From assembly GCA_021767245.1 (NCBI GenBank), contig JAASTO010000015.1, positions 1-24,283 on the forward strand: DNA of 24,283 nucleotides, in the 5' to 3' direction. A model generated the notes under the pieces. The model saw only the letters and a list, made by a program, of their open reading frames with translations. It had not been told where the DNA came from and made no database searches. The position numbers and the translations under genes were made by a program. Below, piece after piece: positions 6,465 to 14,758 of the stretch (positions are counted from its first letter, which is position 1; each line of letters opens with the position of its first letter). Source of the stretch: Balneolaceae bacterium. Lineage in GTDB: Bacteria; Bacteroidota; Rhodothermia; Balneolales; Balneolaceae.

Positions 6465-6506
6465 ATAAACCGTAAGGGCGTATTGCGATACGCTACTACG
6501 GTTTAT
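6465..6506. repeat. 42-bp nested palindrome, diverged relative of the 5062 element
   Basis: Outer arms ATAAACCGTA (6465-6474) and TACGGTTTAT (6497-6506) are perfect. Inside, GCGTAT (6478-6483) pairs with ATACGC (6488-6493) around TGCG. The part reading GTAAGGGCGT resembles a mutated GTAGGGGC palindrome, like the one between arsM and arsC. It lies upstream of the ars promoter, between it and the terminator of the TonB receptor. Confidence 0.65.
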
Positions 6507-6546
6507 TATTCATTATCTTGATCCTTGAAGTCCAATGATCTTCAAT

Positions 6547-6579
6547 AAAAAAAGAGAACCCCGGTTCCCCGGAGCTCTC
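6547..6579 (-). terminator. Rho-independent terminator of the TonB receptor gene
   Basis: On the minus strand an 11-bp stem (6554-6564 with 6569-6579, two positions needing G-U pairs) with a TTCC-type loop is followed by seven U (A6547-6553). It lies 62 bp past the receptor stop codon and insulates the ars operon from the receptor transcript. A small extra hairpin, CTCACA/TGTGAG, is at 6594-6609. Confidence 0.8.
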
Positions 6580-6640
6580 CTTGATCAGCACACCTCACAG
6601 TTATGTGAGACGTATATTTTGACACAGTTTTAATTTAGTA

Positions 6641-9532
6641 TCAGAAGGAGTACTTGTATCCGACACTAATACTGCGATGTTCATTATAGCTACTAAAGAT
6701 CTGGTCTGCGGTATTGAAGCCTTGGTAAAATTCATCTCTTGAGTCATCAAGTATGTTGGTTACATTCAGACTGACGGAGGATTTTCCCTCCTCTCCCAAC
6801 CTTTTATTCAGGCTAAAGTTCAAACTATGAAACGGCTGAGAATACACATCTGGGAAAAGTCCACCACCAACGGCTGTCAGGGTCTCTCCTTTTACGTTAT
6901 AGAAGAAACCTGCATCAAGTCCTGCTTCTGCGTTATCATAAGTGAATCCAGCATTGATGATATAAGGAGCCTGCCCGGCCATATCCCGAGTATCATCCAC
7001 ATTCTGCCCTTCTTTTTCTCCATTATTTCGGGCAATGAATTCCTGCTCGGTCATATCGATCACAGACCGTACTAGAGTCACATTCGTACTTATCCCAAAA
7101 TGACGGATCGACTCTGAAATGAATCCCAATGATTTACGTATCTCAAATTCTGCCCCGTAAACTTCTCCATCTCCCACATTTCGAGGCTGAAATTCACTGG
7201 ATGTCTGTTGTACCTGAATACGAACCAATTCAATAGGATCTTGAAAGGATTTATAGAATAAACTGGCAGAAAACATTTCATTAAGCCCCATATACTTTTC
7301 CCACCGGAGATCAATATTATTGATATAGGTCTCCCTCAGGTTACCATCCCATTCTCCAATGGCAAACAGGCCTCCATTAAAGATACGATCTGAGACCGGA
7401 TCGAGGATCTGTGCAAAAGAAAGCTCTTTGAAGGAGGGCCTTGCGATGGTTCTGGAATACGCCAGTCTTAGGTTTTGGTCCTCTCCTAATTCATAGCTCA
7501 GGTTTGTTGACGGAAACAAGTCAAGGCCATCAAGTACCTTTTCGTTATCAAGGTTATTTCCCGTTCCACCCTGAGCAAACAAGGCATCCCGGCCCGTATG
7601 CCGTTGAGTATACTGTTCAGCTCTCAATCCAACATATATTTTCAGTTTTTCAAATAAACTGAATTCATTGGACACATAGGCCGCGTAACTGTTTACATTT
7701 GAATTATAGGCATTCGGGTTCGGATCCGGGTTTCCGGATTGATAGTAGATGGTACCTCCGTTTCCATAAATGTTTTCATCAACCAATATCTCAGATGGAT
7801 TCCCTTCCAAGGTTGGTTGTGCACCGAAAAATTGCATATTGAATGAGAGGATCTCAAAATCCCGTTCTTTGTACACATAGCTGCCACCGAACTTTAGTTT
7901 AGCAGGCATGTCTAACAAGTCGTATTCACGGGTAATATCTAAACGGTTGGCATAGTTCACCTCGTCCATATATCTCCAAATGCGACTTGGGAAACCTCCT
8001 GCTCCGGCATTGAATCGTGGGTTTGCCCCTGTCAGAGATAGCGTATAAGCGGTTTTACGGATATCGGGATCGGTCATTGATGAAAAGGTCATTGCTGATC
8101 TCCAGTTGACCTCCCAATTGGTGTTATCAAAGTAATTGACCCCATTCAACATCAAGTTGGTGATACTTCTTTGACCATACTCCAGATTATAGGAATCAGC
8201 GGTATAACCGGATTGACCCGGTGCATCCTGACTGTTATCAATGAAGAAATTACCGGCTGTACTTTCTCCATTCTGAAGATGCATGGCCGTCAGCTTATAC
8301 TTTGAGTTGTCTGTCTTGAATGCTATGCCGGTTAAACCGCCAAGAAGAACACTCTGCTCAGATAATGTTCCGTTTTGCCTTGTAGCGTAGATAAGGTCAT
8401 AAGCGGTCGGATCAGGTTGATTCTGATACTCGCCTAACTGATAGTTGCTGTAATGATTTGACGAACTCTTGTACGTCAAAGACATGATATAACCTAGCTT
8501 TTTATCATCAAACACGTTGTATTGGTTACCGAGAGTAAAGCTGGCACTGTAATTAGCAAAATTAGTTGCGGTGTATGGACCCAAAGTCGGATTAAAACCG
8601 TTTACGAAATCATACACTTCCTGGCTTGAGTTTCCACTGATTGGTGAGGGGATATCAGAGTTACCGGCACCCTCAGGGAGTTCCCGCGCACCACTGTCAA
8701 ATCCAAGAAAATCGGTATTGCTTCCATCATAGGTCAAAAAATCACTGTTGAAGTGCATATCAGGATTATAATCAAAGCTCATTGAGAAATCGTAGATCGG
8801 TTCTTCCGGAAAATCGATCGTTTCAATATCAACGATCCCACCTGTAAAATTAGCCGGCATCTCTGCAACAGCTGTTTTTGTGATCACCATGTTATTGATC
8901 AAATTAGTGGGAAAAATATCGATCTGTAAGCTGTTGCGGTCAGGGTCGAGGCTTGGGATCTCAACCGAATTCAGCATGGTTTGAGTGTACCGGTCACCAA
9001 GTCCGCGTACATACACATATTTACCGCCTTCCACAGATACACCAGTCACATTCTTCAGGGCTTCTGCTGCATCAGATACTCCGATCTTTGAAAAAGCTTC
9101 AGCGGAAATACCATCAATAACATTCGCTGAATTCATTTTTGCCGTCATAATAGCGGCTTCTGAAATTGTAACACGTGATGAGGTTACTACCACTCCTTCG
9201 AGTTCAGTAATAGCCGGATTTAATCTGATGTTACCAAGATTGGTTATCTCACCTTCATCAATCTCAACATCCTCAATTTCTATGGTTTGGTAAGAGATAT
9301 AAGAAATTCGAAGGGTATATTCGCCAGAATCCAGTTGTAATTCAAACTTACCGTCAAAATCGGACGTGGTTCCGGTTCCTTCACTTTGAATATATATTGT
9401 TGCACCGAATATGGGTTCGGCTGTTTCATCGTCAATTATAGTTCCTCTTAGTGTCCCTTTTTGAGCAAAGGCATTAAGTGAAAAACTACAAGCCAATAAT
9501 AAAATTGGCAGAAATTTTTTTATCATTTTCAT
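6641..9532 (-). CDS. TonB-dependent outer-membrane receptor with N-terminal carboxypeptidase-like domain
   Basis: An outer-membrane gated channel for active uptake of an unknown ligand. I place the start at ATG 9532 (963 residues), or ATG 9526. An upstream TTG at 9604 is in frame but lies inside a terminator hairpin, and only the later starts give a clean signal peptide (MKMIKKFLPILLLACSFSLNAFAQ region). Next come a CarboxypepD_reg-like beta-sandwich (about 26-106) and a plug domain (about 118-238) with VYVRGLGDRYTQ and ANFTGGIVDIET. The rest is a long beta-barrel ending in an aromatic residue (GYKYSF). The upstream lipoprotein gene is the likely partner; it is not a SusD. The substrate cannot be told from sequence. 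Energy would come from an ExbB/ExbD/TonB complex, and an exb cassette lies at 14759-16780. Confidence 0.9.
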   Translation of the reverse strand: MKMIKKFLPILLLACSFSLNAFAQKGTLRGTIIDDETAEPIFGATIYIQSEGTGTTSDFDGKFELQLDSGEYTLRISYISYQTIEIEDVEIDEGEITNLGNIRLNPAITELEGVVVTSSRVTISEAAIMTAKMNSANVIDGISAEAFSKIGVSDAAEALKNVTGVSVEGGKYVYVRGLGDRYTQTMLNSVEIPSLDPDRNSLQIDIFPTNLINNMVITKTAVAEMPANFTGGIVDIETIDFPEEPIYDFSMSFDYNPDMHFNSDFLTYDGSNTDFLGFDSGARELPEGAGNSDIPSPISGNSSQEVYDFVNGFNPTLGPYTATNFANYSASFTLGNQYNVFDDKKLGYIMSLTYKSSSNHYSNYQLGEYQNQPDPTAYDLIYATRQNGTLSEQSVLLGGLTGIAFKTDNSKYKLTAMHLQNGESTAGNFFIDNSQDAPGQSGYTADSYNLEYGQRSITNLMLNGVNYFDNTNWEVNWRSAMTFSSMTDPDIRKTAYTLSLTGANPRFNAGAGGFPSRIWRYMDEVNYANRLDITREYDLLDMPAKLKFGGSYVYKERDFEILSFNMQFFGAQPTLEGNPSEILVDENIYGNGGTIYYQSGNPDPNPNAYNSNVNSYAAYVSNEFSLFEKLKIYVGLRAEQYTQRHTGRDALFAQGGTGNNLDNEKVLDGLDLFPSTNLSYELGEDQNLRLAYSRTIARPSFKELSFAQILDPVSDRIFNGGLFAIGEWDGNLRETYINNIDLRWEKYMGLNEMFSASLFYKSFQDPIELVRIQVQQTSSEFQPRNVGDGEVYGAEFEIRKSLGFISESIRHFGISTNVTLVRSVIDMTEQEFIARNNGEKEGQNVDDTRDMAGQAPYIINAGFTYDNAEAGLDAGFFYNVKGETLTAVGGGLFPDVYSQPFHSLNFSLNKRLGEEGKSSVSLNVTNILDDSRDEFYQGFNTADQIFSSYNEHRSISVGYKYSF

Positions 9533-9570
9533 TTGTGCTGATCTTTTTGTTTCGAGAAAATGGGTGTTAT

Positions 9571-9608
9571 AAAAAATTGCTTGCCCTTCATTTTTGAAGG
9601 ACAAGCAA
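9571..9608 (-). terminator. Terminator-like hairpin between lipoprotein and TonB receptor genes
   Basis: A 14-bp stem (9577-9590 with 9595-9608, one mismatch) has a 4-nt loop and six U on the minus strand (A9571-9576). It begins 20 bp after the lipoprotein stop and ends 38 bp before the receptor ATG. There is little room for a separate receptor promoter, so it probably lowers receptor expression relative to the lipoprotein, not stops it fully. Confidence 0.8.
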
Positions 9609-9627
9609 TAAACCTGGTCATCTATGT

Positions 9628-11154
9628 TTAAAGTCCAATGTCATTAAGTGCACCTGAAACGCTGGCCCATGTGAAGCCGAATACACTTGCATCCGCACCT
9701 ACAGTTGCGCTTGCGACATCATTTACTGCGGTAACTTCAGCGTCAAGTCCACCTGTAAAGTAATCTGCAACAGTAAGTCCGTTTGGGATAACCGCTTCGA
9801 TATTGGTTATGGAATATCCATTAGTGTTTGAGGCATAATCTGTATAATCGTCTGAGATCACATGAGCAGGTGAGCCTTCATTTACTCCCAGTCCAAAGAA
9901 GAATAGGTTATTCATATTCACATCTGTGTTTGCATCCACATCGATCATAAGCTCAGAACCATTTCCTTCCATATAGACGGTAGTATTCTGAATAGTGTGG
10001 CCTGTGCTTGTGAATGAACCTTCAGGGCCATCCAGCTCAAAAGCTGAACCACTTGGGCTTACAATAACAACGTTATCCAGGGTTCCTGACCAAGCCTGAT
10101 CGGAGTCGATGGAATCATCACCGCTGTTCCATACCAGTACATTAGTTACATTCACGGTTCCGCCAAAGAATTCAACACCATCATCCTGATTCGCAACGAT
10201 CTCGATGTTTTCAACAACGGTTCCGTTTCCTACACCACCAAGTGTCAGACCATTGATCTCGTTTCCTTCTCCAATGTTGGCACCACCATGACGAATAGTT
10301 ATGTATGTAAGTGATCCTGAACTATCAGTTGGGTCATTACCGCCATAAAGACCATTTGTATCAGAAGAAGGAATTCCTTCTATCTGTATCTCGGAGATAT
10401 CAGTACCTTCATTACTGGCAGAGATAGGTGCGTTACCCAGAACGATCACTCCTCCCCAGAGTCCATTGATATTAGCATCCAGATTTGGGCTTCCGAAATT
10501 ACCGGCATCCACATCTTCTGGTGTGATCTCATCTGCAACAGAAGTAAAGATAATTGGCTGTGTCGGTGAACCATCGGCTAACAGGGTTGCGTCACGGGCT
10601 ACAAGAAGAGCGGAGGCGTTTGACCCTGTCCCAGCTTCACCCTTAATAATAACACCGGGCTCTATCTCAAGAGTGGCACCTGCTTCAACAGTAATTCGGC
10701 CACCAAGCACATAGGTTTTACCATCTTTCCAAATAGTGTCTGAAGTAATATTATCAGTTACTACAATTGTATTACTGATATTGACAATCGCTGTTGCGTC
10801 ATCTGTCAGACCATCTGAATCGGTTACTTCGAGTTCAACCGTTCCGGAACCTATTGCTGTTGGTATAAATTCAACTACCACTGTACCAGAGGTAGCACCT
10901 ACAGATGGTTCAGAGATAATAGTGGCTGTACCATTTTCTGCGGTTACACTGGCAGAAGCATAACCACCGCTAACAGTAATATTGAAAGTGATCTCTACCG
11001 GCTCGTCAACCGTTCCGTTAGATTGTGCCGGAGTTTCAACAAATGGGACTTCTGATTGTTCAGCACCATTTGAGTTGTCGTCACCGCAAGAGATGAATAG
11101 TACTGATGCCAACATAATTGTGGCTAAATACTTTAATGTATCTTTGAGTTTCAT
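9628..11154 (-). CDS. Surface lipoprotein with Ig-like domain and right-handed beta-helix
   Basis: A 508-residue secreted lipoprotein. The signal peptide ends in the lipobox LFISC with C23 as the only cysteine. It is followed by GDDN, and acidic residues just after the Cys resemble the Bacteroidetes lipoprotein surface-export signal. Residues about 35-130 look like an Ig/cadherin-type beta-sandwich. From about 135 to the end are repeated short strands with G-, N- and D-rich turns (GRITVEAGATLEIEPGVIIK, PIIFTS, LTYITIRHGG, NGTVVENIEI, DDGVEFFGGTVNVTNVLV), typical of a parallel beta-helix. No catalytic motif is recognised. It is upstream of a TonB receptor and probably delivers or captures its ligand; this is inference. 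A promoter with tandem 11-bp repeats precedes it. Confidence 0.85.
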   Translation of the reverse strand: MKLKDTLKYLATIMLASVLFISCGDDNSNGAEQSEVPFVETPAQSNGTVDEPVEITFNITVSGGYASASVTAENGTATIISEPSVGATSGTVVVEFIPTAIGSGTVELEVTDSDGLTDDATAIVNISNTIVVTDNITSDTIWKDGKTYVLGGRITVEAGATLEIEPGVIIKGEAGTGSNASALLVARDATLLADGSPTQPIIFTSVADEITPEDVDAGNFGSPNLDANINGLWGGVIVLGNAPISASNEGTDISEIQIEGIPSSDTNGLYGGNDPTDSSGSLTYITIRHGGANIGEGNEINGLTLGGVGNGTVVENIEIVANQDDGVEFFGGTVNVTNVLVWNSGDDSIDSDQAWSGTLDNVVIVSPSGSAFELDGPEGSFTSTGHTIQNTTVYMEGNGSELMIDVDANTDVNMNNLFFFGLGVNEGSPAHVISDDYTDYASNTNGYSITNIEAVIPNGLTVADYFTGGLDAEVTAVNDVASATVGADASVFGFTWASVSGALNDIGL

Positions 11155-11247
11155 GGATTTTTATATTTTTTATATTGGATTTTAGATTTCTAACAGATTC
11201 AGATATTAAGTTTCACAACCGTGATGCTGCTGTACTGTTTTCACGAG

Positions 11248-11275
11248 CAAAAATAGAGGCAGTACATTTATGCAA
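11248..11275 (-). promoter_or_regulatory. Bacteroidetes-type promoter of the lipoprotein/TonB receptor unit
   Basis: On the minus strand TTG (11275-11273) is followed after 17 bases by TATTTTTG (11255-11248), a full match to TAnnTTTG. Transcription would begin about 11241, giving a leader of roughly 85 nt before the lipoprotein ATG at 11154. The -33 element lies inside the last 11-bp unit of the upstream repeat array, as expected for an activated promoter. Confidence 0.6.
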
Positions 11276-11325
11276 TGTTACCCGTGAATTATCCTTTAGT
11301 TATCCGAACTTTACGCTAATGTTAA
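11271..11325 (-). promoter_or_regulatory. Five tandem 11-bp units, putative response-regulator binding array
   Basis: On the minus strand, 11-bp units start at 11325, 11314, 11303, 11292 and 11281. All five have TAA at positions 2-4, four have G at position 10 and three have C at position 5, giving a loose consensus NTAACNTTNGG. The unit starts TTAACA, GTAAAG, ATAACT, ATAATT and GTAACA recall the TTAACA half-sites of PhoP boxes, and 11-bp direct repeats are the hallmark of OmpR/PhoB-type regulators. The array abuts and overlaps the -33 element. Confidence 0.55.
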
Positions 11326-11361
11326 GAAGGGCACTCATTAGCTTATTTCGATGAAGGGCAT

Positions 11362-11394
11362 AAAAAAAGAGACACTGATATGTTCAGTGTCTCT
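11362..11394 (-). terminator. Rho-independent terminator of ftsH
   Basis: A perfect 11-bp stem, AGAGACACTGA (11368-11378) with TCAGTGTCTCT (11384-11394), has a 5-nt loop. On the minus strand a U tract (A11362-11367) follows. It lies 28 bp beyond the ftsH stop, so ftsH transcription ends before the lipoprotein promoter. Confidence 0.9.
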
Positions 11395-11422
11395 CTATAT
11401 AATTTATTTTTGAAAGTAAAGT

Positions 11423-13525
11423 TTACTCTTTTTCTTTTTCAGAAGGAGCTTGATCGTCATCAGGTTCTGTTTCCTCGCTAATGATCTCGGCATCCTTCGC
11501 TTCTTTTTCAGCTTTGGCTTTTTTTTCTGTGATATCCTCTGATACCCCATTCTTGGAACCTTCGCTGCTTTGTTTCTCAAAGATCCCGTCTGGATATTTC
11601 CCGTGTGGGCGGTCACCTAATAACTCTCTCAGAGCATGGTGATCAAGCACTTCTTTTTCAAGCAGGGTTTCAGCGAGTTTCTCGAGTTCACCCTGATGCT
11701 TCTTAAGTAAATCGATGGTGCGTTCATGATTTTTCTCAATAATATTCCGCACTTCCTGATCGATCTGTTGACTGGTTGACTCAGAGTACTTCTTATTGAA
11801 ACCGTAGCTGTTCTCGGCGTTTTGTGAATCTTTCAGGGAAATGTACCCCAGTTTTTCACTCATTCCATACTCAGCGACCATGGCAAAGGCCATTTTGGTA
11901 ATTCTCTCCAGGTCATTTTGAGCACCGGTAGAGATCCTTCCAAAAATGATTTCCTCAGCCACTCTACCACCAAGTAAAGCACAGATCTTGTCATCCAGCT
12001 CCTCAGTGGTCATCAGGAAGCGTTCTTCCAGAGGTGTTTGCAAGGTATAACCCAATGCTGCTAAACCACGAGGTACAATACTGACCTTCAATACGGGATC
12101 GGTATGCTCCAGGAACCAGCCTACAATGGCATGCCCGGCTTCGTGGTACGCCACGATTTTCCGTTCCTGCGGGCTAATCAATTTATTCTTACGTTCAAGT
12201 CCGGCTATCACTTTTTCAATGGAATCCTGAAAGTCTTCCATCGCAATGCTATTCTTTTCTCTTCGAGCTGCTAAAAGAGCGGCCTCATTACATAGGTTGG
12301 CCAAATCAGCTCCCGCAAATCCGGGAGTTTGAGAAGCCAAAACTCTAAGATCGATATCGTTTCCGAGCTTAAGCTTTTTAGTGTGTACTTTCAGGATCTC
12401 CACACGTCCATTCAGATCCGGCTTATCGATCATGATCTGACGATCAAAACGGCCCGGTCTGAGCAGTGCAGAATCCAGAATATCCGGACGGTTGGTTGCC
12501 GCCATCAGGATCACACCCTTATCGGAATTAAAACCATCCATTTCACTCAAAAGCTGATTCAATGTATTCTCACGTTCATCATTTGAGCCCATCGCCATTC
12601 CACGACCACGGGTTCTACCAATAGAATCGATCTCATCAATAAATATGATACATGGAGCTTTTTCCTTAGCCTGCTTGAACAGATCACGTACACGGGCAGC
12701 ACCAACACCTACAAACATTTCAACAAAATCGGAACCACTCAGGCTAAAGAAAGGTACACTTGCCTCACCGGCTGTGGCTTTAGCGAGCAGGGTTTTACCC
12801 GTACCCGGAGGGCCTACCAGTAATACCCCTTTAGGCAAGACCCCACCCAGTTTAGTGAATTTTTGAGGATTCTTGAGGAACTCAACCACTTCCTCCACTT
12901 CAGCTTTGGCTTCCTGTAATCCGGCAACATCCTCAAAGGTCACCTTGGTTTCCGTCTGCTGATCATAAAGAGAAGCTTTATTCTTGCCAATATTCAGCAC
13001 CTGCTGTCCCGGATTCATCTTTCTGAAAATGAAGATCCAGATCACAATGAGTACTGCAATCGGTATAAGCCAAATAAAGATACCACTGAACCAATCTTCT
13101 TCTATCCTGACATCAAACTCTACATTATTGGATTCAAGGATCGGCCGGATCTCGTCGTTACGCAACATGGTTGTACTGAACTTTTTGAACTGTTCGGTAC
13201 CACTTGTAGCAAATGGGTTATTGTCTTCTGATTGATCAGGACGAGTAATGATGCCATCTGAGAGCGCCTTATCTGAATAAGTACCCGTAATATCTACACC
13301 ATTAGTTATCGTGACCTCAGAAACATGTCCTTCTTCAACACGTTCAAGGAATTCACTGTATTTAATTCGGTTGCCCGGTTCAGCCGGGAAGAACAGAACC
13401 TGTGCCAGTAAAAGCACGAAAAACAAAACAAATATACTCCACGTCGGGAATTTAGGGGAATTTCCATTACCCTTTTTCCCGCCTGGCTTTATCGATTTTT
13501 TCTTTTTGGGGTTATTTTGCGCCAT
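11423..13525 (-). CDS. ftsH: ATP-dependent membrane zinc metalloprotease FtsH
   Basis: A membrane-anchored AAA+ protease that degrades misfolded membrane proteins and some regulators. I use ATG 13525 (700 residues); a TTG immediately before it adds one residue. Transmembrane segments are at about 30-47 and 147-167, flanking a periplasmic domain. The AAA domain has Walker A GPPGTGKT (238-245), the pore motif FVG in EMFVGVGAAR (near 271), Walker B IIFIDEID (293-300) and the second region of homology with RPGRFDRQ. The zinc site is HEAGH (461-465) with the third ligand D538 in GAQNDLERIT. A charged, low-complexity C-terminal tail of about 50 residues (rich in K, E and D) follows the conserved core. 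All key residues are intact. Confidence 0.97.
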   Translation of the reverse strand: MAQNNPKKKKSIKPGGKKGNGNSPKFPTWSIFVLFFVLLLAQVLFFPAEPGNRIKYSEFLERVEEGHVSEVTITNGVDITGTYSDKALSDGIITRPDQSEDNNPFATSGTEQFKKFSTTMLRNDEIRPILESNNVEFDVRIEEDWFSGIFIWLIPIAVLIVIWIFIFRKMNPGQQVLNIGKNKASLYDQQTETKVTFEDVAGLQEAKAEVEEVVEFLKNPQKFTKLGGVLPKGVLLVGPPGTGKTLLAKATAGEASVPFFSLSGSDFVEMFVGVGAARVRDLFKQAKEKAPCIIFIDEIDSIGRTRGRGMAMGSNDERENTLNQLLSEMDGFNSDKGVILMAATNRPDILDSALLRPGRFDRQIMIDKPDLNGRVEILKVHTKKLKLGNDIDLRVLASQTPGFAGADLANLCNEAALLAARREKNSIAMEDFQDSIEKVIAGLERKNKLISPQERKIVAYHEAGHAIVGWFLEHTDPVLKVSIVPRGLAALGYTLQTPLEERFLMTTEELDDKICALLGGRVAEEIIFGRISTGAQNDLERITKMAFAMVAEYGMSEKLGYISLKDSQNAENSYGFNKKYSESTSQQIDQEVRNIIEKNHERTIDLLKKHQGELEKLAETLLEKEVLDHHALRELLGDRPHGKYPDGIFEKQSSEGSKNGVSEDITEKKAKAEKEAKDAEIISEETEPDDDQAPSEKEKE

Positions 13526-13652
13526 CAAATATTAGCTTATGAAATTCTTTTTAAACTATAATATACGGAACCTGATACTCAAATAAGTCGGCTTCGTTTT
13601 CTAATGTGTAAGTTGAAACGGTAGTTTGGCAAAAAACGTGCCATCCATCCTG

Positions 13653-14681
13653 TTATGACAAATCATCAAAGGAAACAAGATCCCCTTCTGCCGTCTGCAT
13701 TTTCATCCCCTCTTCTTCAGGTCTCATTCTGCCAATTACCACAAAATCATTGAACTCTTTGGCAAATTTTTCAACTTCTTTTTCCGGAAGGGTAAACATA
13801 AGTTCGAAATCCTCACCTCCAAATAGTGCGTAACGATCAACATCTTCCTGCATTTCATCTGCCACCTGTCGGGTTTCTATGGCTATTGGTAAAGCTGCCT
13901 GATAGATCGTTGCCCCGAGTTCTGAAGCTTCACACATGGCATTTAGAACACTGACAAGACCTTTTGACAGATCTATCATTGAACTTGGTATAAGTTTGTT
14001 TTCTTGGAGACTGTCTATAAGGTCTTTTCTTGCCTTAGGAACCAATTGTCGTTTTACCACAAATTGATAATCTCCTAATTCCGGCTGAACCGAATCATCT
14101 CCGTGCTCCTCCCAGAATTTCTTTTCCCTCATCAGTATCCTGAGTCCTGCCAAAGCACCACCCAGATCTCCGGTCACACAAATAGCATCTCCATCCTTAG
14201 CTCCTTTTCTAAAGCTGACCCGGTCTTCTCCTACCTTTCCATAAATACTTACAGACACGACAAGATTGGCATGATTGGCTTTCATATCGCCACCTACTAA
14301 CTCAACCTCATATTCTTTTCCTGCAGCATAAATACCCTTATAAAGGTCCTGTATCATCTGCACCGACATTCGGTTAGGAACAGCCAGGTTGATCAGCATG
14401 CTGGTAGGTTTACCATTCATGGCATAGATATCACTGATTCCGGCTACCACGATCTTATATCCTAAATGATGAAAAGGAGTGTAAGTTGGATCAAAGTCCA
14501 CACCCTCTACAAAAGTTTCTGATGATAATAGGGAAAGATCACTTTGAGACTCTTTGATAACAGCGGCGTCATCACCAACCGACTGTATTACATTCTCATT
14601 CTTGTAGGAGTCAAAGCTTGTGATCTTATCTAAAAGTCCCTTAGCACCTATACTTTGTATAGTCTGAAATGAATCTGACAT
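13653..14681 (-). CDS. thiL: Thiamine-monophosphate kinase homologue with altered motifs
   Basis: ThiL phosphorylates thiamine monophosphate to thiamine diphosphate. I choose the ATG at 14681 (342 residues) because an in-frame ATG-like start at 14720 falls within the preceding terminator and the alignment begins at SFQTIQSIGAKGLLDKI. Kept family motifs are SVGDDAAV, ISDIYAMNG, the VTGDLGGALAGL loop and FGGEDFEL. Three motifs differ from the usual ones: GGDTT is GGDMK (residues 130-134), (I/V)SDGL is LSKGL (K240 for the acidic residue), and the STDxxVEG(V/I)HF region reads SSETFVEGVDF. These acidic and Thr positions take part in Mg/phosphate binding in known ThiL enzymes, so activity or substrate may be changed. 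No other thiamine gene is nearby. Confidence 0.85.
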   Translation of the reverse strand: MSDSFQTIQSIGAKGLLDKITSFDSYKNENVIQSVGDDAAVIKESQSDLSLLSSETFVEGVDFDPTYTPFHHLGYKIVVAGISDIYAMNGKPTSMLINLAVPNRMSVQMIQDLYKGIYAAGKEYEVELVGGDMKANHANLVVSVSIYGKVGEDRVSFRKGAKDGDAICVTGDLGGALAGLRILMREKKFWEEHGDDSVQPELGDYQFVVKRQLVPKARKDLIDSLQENKLIPSSMIDLSKGLVSVLNAMCEASELGATIYQAALPIAIETRQVADEMQEDVDRYALFGGEDFELMFTLPEKEVEKFAKEFNDFVVIGRMRPEEEGMKMQTAEGDLVSFDDLS

Positions 14682-14702
14682 GAAATGTAGTTGGGTTAAA
14701 AT

Positions 14703-14739
14703 AAAAAAAGGCACCTGCATCCGGAGATACAGTTGCCTT
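14703..14739 (-). terminator. Terminator after the exb cassette
   Basis: On the minus strand AAGGCA (14739-14734) pairs with TGCCTT (14713-14708). Inner helices CTG/CAG and ATC/GAT are separated by single mismatches, and the stem is followed by a U run (A14703-14707). It lies 20 bp past the distal exbD stop and ends 21 bp before the thiL ATG. thiL then depends on readthrough or a very close promoter. Confidence 0.75.
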
Positions 14740-14758
14740 AAATGGTTATTCGATATGC

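Noticed and set aside
6594..6609. CTCACA/TGTGAG hairpin as a terminator
   Set aside because: Its stem is only 6 bp with no T tract, and the true terminator lies just beyond at 6547-6579.
9533..9604. TonB receptor starting at TTG 9604
   Set aside because: That start lies within a terminator hairpin and puts 24 residues before the signal peptide. ATG 9532 or 9526 gives a normal one.
9628..11154. SusD-type lipoprotein
   Set aside because: SusD proteins are helical with TPR-like repeats. This sequence is entirely beta-rich with beta-helix turns.
12329..12586. Plus-strand open frames inside ftsH, dsbD and the other large genes
   Set aside because: They are antisense to strongly conserved coding sequence, have no recognisable protein features and no promoter or ribosome site.
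14682..14720. thiL starting at 14720
   Set aside because: The extra 13 residues are encoded within the terminator stem of the exb cassette. Family alignment begins after ATG 14681.
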